A program made the position numbers and the translations under genes. From NCBI GenBank assembly GCA_023258655.1, contig JALQWO010000095.1, forward strand, positions 1-6,590: 6,590 bases of DNA, read 5' to 3'. This document shows positions 1-6,105 of the stretch, piece after piece (the stretch's first letter is position 1; each line of letters starts with the position of its first letter). The notes under the pieces were generated by a model. The model searched no databases. It saw only the letters and a program-made list of their open reading frames with translations, and was not told the origin of the DNA. The DNA is from Bacteroidia bacterium. Its GTDB lineage: Bacteria > Bacteroidota > Bacteroidia > NS11-12g > UBA955.

Positions 1-2
1 AT

Positions 3-1298
3 TGGTCAATTGTCAACCCCAAGCGATTGCCATGGAAACTCCAAGTAGATATCTGTCAACGGTGTCATTTACAGGGCAATAACGTACTCAAACCCGGCAA
101 AAAATTCACCGATTTTCGTCCCGGCATGCACCTAGATTCTGTTTTCACCGTATACATGCCCTCTTACAAGGGAAATACCGCCTTCGTCATGGCTGGTCAT
201 GCAGAGCGATTTCAGATGAGTGCCTGCTTCAAGGGCTCGAACAAAGGCAACCTCAACCAATACAACGCAAACATCAATTTCACCTGTATCAATTGTCACA
301 ATCCGCACGTGAGTGTCAAAAAGACCAACCAAGACCGCTTCAACCAAACCTGCGTGAGTTGCCATCAGCCCAAAACCAATAAAAGCAAACATGAAGGATG
401 CAGCCTCACAGCCACCATGCGGGGCAACCGCACTTGCGTTAACTGTCACATGCCCAGCAGCGATACGCGAGACATTCCCCACGTAAGCATTCACGATCAT
501 TACATTTCCAAAACCAATGCAATACACCCCAACAAGCCGATGTCTGCTTTGGGTAAATCGGGACAGCCCATAGGACTTCACGCGGTTAATCAATCCAACC
601 CCAGCAGCCCAGAACTCTTTCAAGCCTATATCACCTACTTTGAGAAGTTTGATGCCAATGCATTATACATGAACGAGGCCAAGCGAATTCTTCACGCAGA
701 AAATGGCGGACAAAGGGCCACTTTGGATGTCATTGGACTCGAAGCACAAATCCATTATCTGTATAATTTACAGTCGTTTACCGAAATGATCGCACTGTGG
801 GAGAATGGGGCCAGTGATGAACAGCGAGACGCATTGATTGGCGATGCGTGGACACAGTACAGAATGGGTGTGGCCTACTTTAAAGTCAATCCGAAGGATG
901 AAAAATCCAGGAATTACAAGGCGATAGCCATCAAGCATTACCGCAGTGCCCATGAAGCAATGCCGCTAAATACCGATTTCTTGGCAGAATACACAAGTGC
1001 CTTGGTGGGGGCTTTGCGAATTGAAGAAGCCAAACCACTGATCTTGCAAGGATTGAAACACCAGCCAAAAAACGAACAATTGTTAATGAATTTGGGCTAT
1101 TGTCATTATCATGATAAACAGTGGAAACTGGCAATCAGCACCTATGAGAAAGCCCTGGCGTTGAACCCAGAATCCCAGGCGATGCTGAGCTTGATTGATT
1201 TGTATGTTACCGTTGGTCAAAAAGACAAAGCCAAGGTCCTATATGATCGAGCCAAGAATTGGGCCGATCCCAAGATTTTGCGTGGATGGTCGTTCTGA
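3..1298 (+). CDS. Multihaem c-type cytochrome with C-terminal TPR domain (5' end outside window)
   Basis: The reading frame is open to the left edge, so the gene starts upstream; a TTG at 27 is only an internal Leu codon. Numbering from that Leu as residue 1, four CxxCH haem-attachment motifs are visible: 10-14 (CQRCH), 87-91 (CINCH), 109-113 (CVSCH) and 137-141 (CVNCH). The segment after the last one (MPSSDTRDIPHVSIHDHYI) is rich in His that could be axial haem ligands and resembles a conserved stretch I know from TPR-fused multihaem cytochromes of Bacteroidota. Residues about 200-423 are all-helical with TPR-like repeats, clearest at 317-349, 351-383 (GYCHYHDKQWKLAISTYEKA) and 384-411. Covalent haem means the protein acts outside the cytoplasm, so a signal peptide and probably more haem motifs are expected in the missing part. 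Likely role: electron transfer, with the TPR part as a protein-docking scaffold. Donor, acceptor and substrate cannot be told. Family confidence is high, function is open. Confidence 0.88.
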   Translation, partial: WSIVNPKRLPWKLQVDICQRCHLQGNNVLKPGKKFTDFRPGMHLDSVFTVYMPSYKGNTAFVMAGHAERFQMSACFKGSNKGNLNQYNANINFTCINCHNPHVSVKKTNQDRFNQTCVSCHQPKTNKSKHEGCSLTATMRGNRTCVNCHMPSSDTRDIPHVSIHDHYISKTNAIHPNKPMSALGKSGQPIGLHAVNQSNPSSPELFQAYITYFEKFDANALYMNEAKRILHAENGGQRATLDVIGLEAQIHYLYNLQSFTEMIALWENGASDEQRDALIGDAWTQYRMGVAYFKVNPKDEKSRNYKAIAIKHYRSAHEAMPLNTDFLAEYTSALVGALRIEEAKPLILQGLKHQPKNEQLLMNLGYCHYHDKQWKLAISTYEKALALNPESQAMLSLIDLYVTVGQKDKAKVLYDRAKNWADPKILRGWSF

Positions 1299-1335
1299 TA
1301 CCCGCGAATTTCCCGCCTGTCACCTGAAAAATTTG

Positions 1336-1343
1336 TATTTTTG
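1336..1343 (+). promoter_or_regulatory. TAnnTTTG -7 promoter element upstream of scoB
   Basis: TATTTTTG is an exact match to the Bacteroidota -7 consensus and ends 6 bases before the ATG at 1350. A poor -33 candidate (TTTC at 1309-1312) lies 23 bases upstream. If used, transcription would start at or within a few bases of the ATG, giving a leaderless or nearly leaderless mRNA. This fits the lack of a usable Shine-Dalgarno sequence: the only AAGG (1345-1348) sits 1 base from the ATG, too close to work. The region is AT-rich, so a chance match is possible. Confidence 0.45.
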
Positions 1344-1349
1344 TAAGGC

Positions 1350-2002
1350 ATGCTAGACAAATTTGGAATTGCGAAGCGAATCGCCCAGGAGTTGCGCGAT
1401 GGATACTATGTGAACCTCGGAATTGGCATTCCCACGTTGGTAGCCAACTACATCCCTGAGGGCATGGAAGTGGTGTTGCAATCAGAGAACGGATTGCTGG
1501 GTATGGGCGCATTTCCTTACGAGGGCGAGGAAGATCCCGATTTGATTAATGCCGGAAAACAAACGGTAACCATGGTGAACGGCGCAAGCATTTTCGACAG
1601 TGCTACCAGCTTTGGAATGATTCGCGCCGGCAAAGTGGATTTGACCGTTTTGGGGGCGATGGAGGTCAGTGACAACGGCGACATCGCCAACTGGAAAATA
1701 CCCGGCAAAATGGTAAAAGGCATGGGTGGCGCCATGGATTTGGTAGCCTCCGCCAAAATATCATTGTGGCAATGCAACACACCAACAAAGCCGGGGAAAG
1801 CAAGTTGTTGCCCCAGTGCTCACTTCCCATCACGGGTTTGGGCTGCGTAAAGAAAGTGGTGACCGAATTGGGGGTATTCGACATTACCGAGCGTGGATTT
1901 GAACTGAGAGAATTAGCTCCAGGCGTTACCATCGATGAGGTAAAAGCAAAAACCTTGGGGCGATTGGTGGTAGAAGGCGACATCAAAACGGTTTCGATTT
2001 AA
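1350..2002 (+). pseudogene. scoB: 3-oxoacid CoA-transferase subunit B, frameshifted by an apparent 1-base deletion
   Basis: This is the beta subunit of a class I CoA-transferase (succinyl-CoA:3-ketoacid or acetoacetate type), which moves CoA between acyl-CoA and a 3-oxoacid in ketone-body and branched-chain degradation in the cytoplasm. The start MLDKFGIAKRIAQEL and the glycine-rich VNLGIGIPT segment are typical. The SENG motif at residues 45-48 carries the expected catalytic Glu46, which forms the CoA thioester. Frame 1 is good to Lys136 (AAA at 1755-1757), then gives about 30 residues of nonsense to a stop at 1850. The true C-terminal part resumes in the -1 frame from AAT at 1757 (NIIVAMQHTNKAGESKLLPQ and on) to TAA at 2000-2002. 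Adding one A to the four-A run 1755-1758 restores about 217 residues, the usual family length. Both halves look well conserved, so a sequencing or assembly error, or a very recent mutation, is likelier than an old pseudogene. The partner subunit A is not adjacent in this window. Confidence 0.9.
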
Positions 2003-2020
2003 CACTGCTTCACGAATTCA

Positions 2021-2048
2021 CCCTTGTAAATAAAGCCTCTACAAAGGG
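2021..2048. terminator. Imperfect hairpin between convergent scoB and the small minus-strand gene
   Basis: CCCTTGTA (2021-2028) pairs with TACAAAGGG (2040-2048), leaving one bulged A and an 11-base loop. It lies 18 bases after the scoB stop and 44 bases after the end of the opposing gene, where a shared terminator would be expected. No T run follows on either strand, so it is a weak candidate. A shorter 4-bp hairpin, CCTC/GAGG at 2068-2080, lies nearer the minus-strand gene and is no better. Confidence 0.25.
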
Positions 2049-2092
2049 GATTTGAACGTCTTATTATCCTCACACCGAGGAATACCCGATAA

Positions 2093-2278
2093 TTACTCGC
2101 CAGTATTGTATTTTTTGTTGTGCTCTTTGGCCTTTTCCTCGTGCTTTTTAAAGGCTTTCAAAGCGAAGAAGATGGCGGCAAAAACCACCACCGACATGAT
2201 GATTTCCCAAACAAACAGCTCTTGTTTGAATTTCTCTTTGCTATGCTCTTGAACTGCCTGTGTGGTATTGGTTTCCAT
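2093..2278 (-). CDS. Small single-span membrane protein of unknown function (61 aa)
   Basis: I do not recognise the family. The 61-residue product has a polar N-terminus (about 1-20), one hydrophobic segment at about 21-40 (LFVWEIIMSVVVFAAIFFAL), then a highly charged Lys/Glu/His-rich tail with the basic KAFKK just after the span. By the positive-inside rule the tail should be cytoplasmic. The start at 2278 is preferred because a perfect TAnnTTTG element lies at 2302-2295, 16 bases upstream of the ATG. An in-frame ATG at 2326 would add 16 residues (MKRLLGLLYLCGNCCS) but would put that element inside the gene. Overlapping plus-strand ORFs lack this protein-like organisation. It runs divergently from the dipeptidase and convergently with scoB, so it is a stand-alone unit. 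It could be a small accessory subunit of a membrane complex or a membrane-stress protein; neither can be shown. Confidence 0.65.
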   Translation of the reverse strand: METNTTQAVQEHSKEKFKQELFVWEIIMSVVVFAAIFFALKAFKKHEEKAKEHNKKYNTGE

Positions 2279-2294
2279 GGAACAACAATTACCA

Positions 2295-2302
2295 CAAAGA
2301 TA
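2295..2302 (-). promoter_or_regulatory. TAnnTTTG -7 promoter element for the small membrane protein gene
   Basis: Read on the minus strand, TATCTTTG is an exact match to the Bacteroidota -7 consensus. It would place the transcription start near 2288-2291 and leave a leader of roughly 10-13 bases before the ATG at 2278. No clear TTTG -33 box stands at the normal spacing upstream, so support rests on the -7 match and its position. Confidence 0.45.
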
Positions 2303-2333
2303 CAATAATCCCAGCAGTCGCTTCACGATGTTG

Positions 2334-2343
2334 ATTGGCCAAT
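2334..2343. repeat. 10-bp perfect palindrome in the divergent promoter region
   Basis: ATTGGCCAAT is a perfect palindrome between the divergent small-protein gene and the dipeptidase gene, about 32 bases upstream of the minus-strand -7 element and 63 bases upstream of the dipeptidase ATG. Its size and position would suit a dimeric regulator, but a single copy of a 10-mer can be chance. Confidence 0.3.
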
Positions 2344-2358
2344 ATTTTTTTGTTTTGC

Positions 2359-2373
2359 CCGCATGCGATGCGG
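2359..2373. repeat. Inverted repeat (6-bp arms) upstream of the dipeptidase gene
   Basis: CCGCAT and ATGCGG flank a GCG loop. The element lies 32 bases upstream of the dipeptidase ATG, after a T-rich stretch (2345-2356) and before an A run. Neither strand has a T run downstream of it, so it is not a normal intrinsic terminator. It may be an operator or a structure in the 5' leader of the dipeptidase-rel transcript, depending on where transcription starts. Confidence 0.35.
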
Positions 2374-2405
2374 TCTAACCAAAAAATGCATCGTAAATTG
2401 CGGGT

Positions 2406-3773
2406 ATGTCAGTAAATCAATACATCGAACAAAACAAAGACCGTTTTCTCAATGAGTTATTCGACTTGTTGCGCATACCCAGTATCAGTGCAGACCCTGC
2501 CTTCGCCGGCGATGTACGCAAATGTGCCGAAACCGTGGCTGACCACCTCCGCAAAGTAGGTGCCGACAACGTGGTTTTAGAAGAAACGGCCGGTTACCCC
2601 ATTGTGTATGGCGAAAAAATCATCGATCCTTCTTTGCCTACAGTATTGGTTTACGGACACTACGATGTTCAACCCAGCGTTCCCAATGAACTTTGGGAAA
2701 CACCTCCTTTCGAACCCACGGTGCGCGATGGCAAAATTTATGCCCGCGGTGCCTGTGACGACAAAGGTCAGTTTTTCATGCATGTAAAAGCCTTCGAGAC
2801 CATGATGCAAACCCAAGCCTTGGCTTGTAATATCAAATTCATGATTGAGGGTGAAGAAGAAGTAGGATCCAACAATTTGGGAACGTATTGCAAATCAAAC
2901 CGCGACAAACTCAAGGCCGATGTGATTTTGATTTCTGACACCGCTTTGATTGCCAACGACATCCCTAGCATCGATGTGGGATTGCGTGGATTGAGCTATG
3001 TGGAAGTGGAGGTAACTGGACCACGGATTGATTTACACTCAGGTGTATACGGCGGTGCCGTTGCCAACCCAATCAATGCTTTGTGCACGATGATTGCCAG
3101 CTTGCATGACGAAAATCGCCACATTACCATTCCCGGATTTTACGACAAAGTGCTGGAAGTTTCTGCTGCTGACCGCGAGGCCATGGCTAAGATTCCTTTT
3201 GATTTGAACGACTATAAAAAACACCTCGATATCGACGATGTGTTGGGAGAAAGCGGGTTTTCAACCATCGAGCGAACCGGGATTCGTCCAACCCTCGACG
3301 TAAACGGTATTTGGGGTGGCTATATTGGAGAAGGTGCAAAAACCGTATTACCCAGTAAGGCCTATGCCAAAATTTCCATGCGATTGGTACCAAACCAGAT
3401 CAGCGACGAAATCACCGAGTTGTTCCAAAAACATTTCGAAAGCATCGCCCCTGCCGGTGTAAAAGTGAAAGTTACGCCCCACCATGGAGGCGAACCTGTT
3501 GTAACGCCCACGGATTCAATCCCCTACAAAGCCGCTGCATTGGCTATGAAAGAAACCTTTGGCGTGGATCCCATCCCAACCCGCGGTGGGGGAAGTATTC
3601 CCATTGTGGCTTTGTTTGAAAAAGAATTACAAACCAAAACTGTGTTGATGGGCTTTGGCTTGGATTCCGATGCCATCCACTCTCCCAACGAACACTATGG
3701 CATATTCAATTATTTCAAAGGCATTGAAACCATACCCCAGTTCTTCAAACACTTTGCTGCTTTGAATCAATAA
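2406..3773 (+). CDS. M20 family metallo-dipeptidase
   Basis: A cytoplasmic di-zinc peptidase of the M20 clan (CNDP/PepV-like branch) that hydrolyses dipeptides or short peptides. The 455 residues match the family's usual length and there is no signal peptide. Expected active-site residues are all visible: His85 (metal) and Asp87 in GHYDVQP; bridging Asp118 in ARGACDDKG; catalytic base Glu151 and metal ligand Glu152 in EGEEEVGS; Asp178 in ISDTA; and His425 in AIHSPNEH. The lid/dimerisation domain lies at about 190-360, with His211 in LHSGVYGG expected to reach the partner's active site. The start MSVNQYIEQNKDRFLNELF is typical for the family. No Shine-Dalgarno is evident; TAAATTG at 2394-2400 is an imperfect -7 candidate just 5 bases from the ATG. 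The stop shares one base with the rel ATG (TAATG), so the two genes are probably co-transcribed and translationally coupled. Substrate range cannot be read from sequence; carnosinase-like or general dipeptidase activity are both possible. Confidence 0.93.
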   Translation: MSVNQYIEQNKDRFLNELFDLLRIPSISADPAFAGDVRKCAETVADHLRKVGADNVVLEETAGYPIVYGEKIIDPSLPTVLVYGHYDVQPSVPNELWETPPFEPTVRDGKIYARGACDDKGQFFMHVKAFETMMQTQALACNIKFMIEGEEEVGSNNLGTYCKSNRDKLKADVILISDTALIANDIPSIDVGLRGLSYVEVEVTGPRIDLHSGVYGGAVANPINALCTMIASLHDENRHITIPGFYDKVLEVSAADREAMAKIPFDLNDYKKHLDIDDVLGESGFSTIERTGIRPTLDVNGIWGGYIGEGAKTVLPSKAYAKISMRLVPNQISDEITELFQKHFESIAPAGVKVKVTPHHGGEPVVTPTDSIPYKAAALAMKETFGVDPIPTRGGGSIPIVALFEKELQTKTVLMGFGLDSDAIHSPNEHYGIFNYFKGIETIPQFFKHFAALNQ

Positions 3774-6010
3774 TGGCGTTGTTACAGGGCCCCGTTTACG
3801 AAGCATATCGCGCGGAACTACTCAAGCGATACAAGCATCTATTGCGTAGCCTTGGCAAAAACATCCCCAAAGAAAAAATTCGCCTTGTCCGAGATGCCTT
3901 TGACATGGCAGCAAGGGCGCACGAGGGCACCGTTAGAAAGAGCGGCGAACCGTACATATTCCATCCCCTTGCCGTCGCCGAAATCGCGGTTTCAGAGCTG
4001 GGCTTGGGTGTAACATCGGTGGTATGTGCCTTACTGCACGATGTGGTAGAAGACACCGATATCACCTTAGAGGATATTGAACATCGCTTTGGGAGAGATG
4101 TTGCTAATATCATCGATGGGCTCACCAAAATATCCACTGTTTTTGAAACAGTCGACAAAGACCACAGTATACAGGCGGAGAATTTCAAAAAAATGCTCCT
4201 CACCTTGGGCGATGACTTAAAGGTGATTTTGATCAAATTGTGTGACCGCTTGCACAACATGCGAACACTGGGGTCGGTATCCGAGAACACGAAACTCAAA
4301 ATCGCCTCGGAAACACTGTTTATTTACGCCCCCCTAGCCCACCGACTGGGTTTGAACGCCATCAAAACGGAGATGGAAGATTTGTCGCTCAAATTCACCA
4401 ACCCTGTTTTATACAGAGAAATCTCCGACAAATTGGCTGAAACAAAGAATGCTCGGCAGCGCTATGTCAAAGAATTTATCGATCCTTTGAAATCAGAGCT
4501 GGAAAAATCGGGCTTGAACATCGTGGAAATCAAAGGTCGACCCAAGAGCATTTACAGCATTGTGCGGAAGATGGAGGCACAACAAATCCCGTTTGAGGAA
4601 GTGTATGATGCTTTCGCCATCCGGGTCATCGTGGATTCTCCTTTGTTTTTGGAAAAAGCCGATTGCTGGCGGGTATACAGTATCGTTACCGATATGTATC
4701 GGTCTCATACAAATCGATTGAGAGACTGGCTGAGTCATCCCAAAAGCAATGGTTACAGCGCCCTACACACCACCGTTTTAGGTCCGAAAGGCCGTTGGGT
4801 AGAAGTCCAAATTCGCTCGAAGCGTATGGACGATATCGCCGAGCGAGGATTGGCTGCCCATTGGCGATACAAATCGGGAGGCAAGTCTGTTTCTACGCCT
4901 CAGGACATGGCCTTCGACAACTGGCTAGACGCCGTAAAAGAAACTTTGTCGAACAGTGATTTGAGTGCCTTAGACCTAGTGAGTGAATTCCGGACCAGTC
5001 TATTGGGTGAAGAAATTTACATTTTTACGCCCAAAGGCGATGTAAAAGCGCTACCTGCAGGATCTACAGCCTTGGATTTCTCCTTTGCCATTCACACAGA
5101 ATTGGGCAAACGCACGTTGGGCGCCAAAGTCAATAACAAATTGGTTTCCATCCAATCGCCGTTGAAAAATGGGGATATTGTGGAAATTCTAACCACCAGC
5201 AAAAGTCGGGTTACCCGTGATTGGTTGGATGTGGCCAAAACTGCCCGTGCCAAGTCGAAAATCCGGGAGGCCTTGAAGGCGGAAAGGACGCAAAAAGCGC
5301 ACCAAGGCAAGTTATTGTTAGAGCGATTATTCCGCAAGCACCAATTGAATTTTACCGATAGCAACATCAAAAAGTTGATGCATCATTTCAAATATCAAGT
5401 GGGTGCTGAATTCTTTCACAGTGTTGCAGAAGGCCAGATTCGATTAAATCGGGAGTTGTTATTGAAAATCGTGTTGAAGAAGCAAATTGACACGCCAGAA
5501 ACCATTGCAACGCTACCCAATAAATCCACTTCTGCAGCAGGGAATAAGCGAAAAAAATCAGACCAAATCATCATTGGCGACGACTATGAAATGCCTTATT
5601 CGCTGTCCAAATGTTGTCATCCTGTACCTGGCGATCCCATTTTTGGATTCATCACCGTAGGGGAAGGGGTGAAAATTCATCGAACTACCTGTCCGAACGC
5701 CACCCGCTTAATGAGTCAATATGGATACCGCATCATCCCTGCCCAATGGCGAGGCGATGGATATCAAAAAGCCTTTGACACGGCCATTGCGGTTCGGGGA
5801 ATCGACGATGTAGGGATTGTGAGTCGGATCACAGACATCATCTCCAAAGACATGGAGGTAAACATGAAGAGCATCAACATTTCAAGCAATGAAGATGGCA
5901 CATTTGGCGGGAAAATTGAGGTGATGATCTATGATTTATTGCACTTAGAGCAGTTGATTGCAAAGATCAAAGCTACCCACAAATACATCGAAGTGATGCG
6001 CGAGGATTAA
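3773..6010 (+). CDS. rel: Bifunctional RelA/SpoT-type (p)ppGpp synthetase/hydrolase
   Basis: A complete 745-residue long RSH enzyme that makes (p)ppGpp from ATP and GTP/GDP and also degrades it, controlling the stringent response. The hydrolase (HD) domain, about 30-165, has an intact site: RKSGEPYIFHP with His64, HDVVEDT with His89, Asp90, Glu93 and Asp94, and Asp158 in CDRLHNMRT. Hydrolysis is therefore expected to work, unlike in monofunctional RelA. The synthetase domain, about 245-365, has GRPKSIYSI, YDAFAIRV (Asp279), NGYSALHTT (Tyr328), VEVQIR (Glu344) and AAHWRYK, so synthesis is also expected. The regulatory half has a TGS domain (about 412-475), a helical domain (about 480-575), a conserved-Cys/zinc-finger region with Cys614, Cys615, His636 and Cys640, and a C-terminal ACT domain (about 668-745) beginning near AFDTAIAVRGIDDVGIV. 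Its ATG overlaps the dipeptidase stop by one base and no promoter is seen just upstream. The terminator at 6057-6086 ends the unit. The gene is often named relA or spoT in this phylum. Confidence 0.97.
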   Translation: MALLQGPVYEAYRAELLKRYKHLLRSLGKNIPKEKIRLVRDAFDMAARAHEGTVRKSGEPYIFHPLAVAEIAVSELGLGVTSVVCALLHDVVEDTDITLEDIEHRFGRDVANIIDGLTKISTVFETVDKDHSIQAENFKKMLLTLGDDLKVILIKLCDRLHNMRTLGSVSENTKLKIASETLFIYAPLAHRLGLNAIKTEMEDLSLKFTNPVLYREISDKLAETKNARQRYVKEFIDPLKSELEKSGLNIVEIKGRPKSIYSIVRKMEAQQIPFEEVYDAFAIRVIVDSPLFLEKADCWRVYSIVTDMYRSHTNRLRDWLSHPKSNGYSALHTTVLGPKGRWVEVQIRSKRMDDIAERGLAAHWRYKSGGKSVSTPQDMAFDNWLDAVKETLSNSDLSALDLVSEFRTSLLGEEIYIFTPKGDVKALPAGSTALDFSFAIHTELGKRTLGAKVNNKLVSIQSPLKNGDIVEILTTSKSRVTRDWLDVAKTARAKSKIREALKAERTQKAHQGKLLLERLFRKHQLNFTDSNIKKLMHHFKYQVGAEFFHSVAEGQIRLNRELLLKIVLKKQIDTPETIATLPNKSTSAAGNKRKKSDQIIIGDDYEMPYSLSKCCHPVPGDPIFGFITVGEGVKIHRTTCPNATRLMSQYGYRIIPAQWRGDGYQKAFDTAIAVRGIDDVGIVSRITDIISKDMEVNMKSINISSNEDGTFGGKIEVMIYDLLHLEQLIAKIKATHKYIEVMRED

Positions 6011-6056
6011 GAAATACATGCATTCTCTCGAAAACATGATTTGCAACCCAGATAAC

Positions 6057-6086
6057 AAAAAAGGCGAACCGAAGGTTCGCCTTTTT
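6057..6086. terminator. Bidirectional intrinsic terminator between rel and atpG
   Basis: GGCGAACC (6063-6070) and GGTTCGCC (6074-6081) form a perfect 8-bp GC-rich stem with a GAA loop. It is flanked by six As (6057-6062) and five Ts (6082-6086), so each strand ends in a U run and the stem can extend through A-U pairs. It lies 46 bases after the rel stop and 19 bases beyond the atpG stop, and so serves both convergent genes. Confidence 0.93.
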
Positions 6087-6105
6087 CATGTATCAAAATT
6101 TTTTC

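Noticed and set aside
132..623. 163-residue minus-strand ORF opposite the cytochrome gene
   Set aside because: It is antisense to the haem-motif region of the cytochrome, which has clear family motifs, and shows no domain of its own.
1098..1112. Fifth haem site around GYCHYH (residues 357-362) in the TPR part
   Set aside because: There is only one Cys next to the His, no CxxC spacing, and it falls inside a regular TPR helix.
1752..1770. Programmed -1 ribosomal frameshift in scoB
   Set aside because: The direction is right, but GCC AAA ATA does not form an X XXY YYZ slippery heptamer. Repairing after slippage would be poor in both P and A sites, no stimulatory structure is evident, and an A4 run is short for transcriptional slippage.
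1766..2002. Separate 78-residue gene starting at GTG 1766
   Set aside because: It is the C-terminal part of scoB in the shifted frame, beginning inside a conserved fold, and would not be a stand-alone protein.
2052..2308. Plus-strand small ORFs (2052-2252 and 2120-2308) with hydrophobic stretches
   Set aside because: They overlap the minus-strand small membrane protein. Their hydrophobicity mirrors it, and the minus strand has the better span-plus-charged-tail layout and a promoter element.
2359..2373. Intrinsic terminator at the CCGCAT/ATGCGG hairpin
   Set aside because: No T run follows on either strand, and no gene ends here in either direction.
2394..2401. Promoter -7 element TAAATTGC for the dipeptidase
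   Set aside because: It fits TAnnTTTG only imperfectly, and no -33 box stands at the right spacing, so it is not listed as a feature.
3796..4299. 167-residue minus-strand ORF opposite rel
   Set aside because: It lies wholly within the well-supported hydrolase domain of rel on the other strand, has no recognisable motif, and is Ser/Arg-rich as expected of an antisense shadow.
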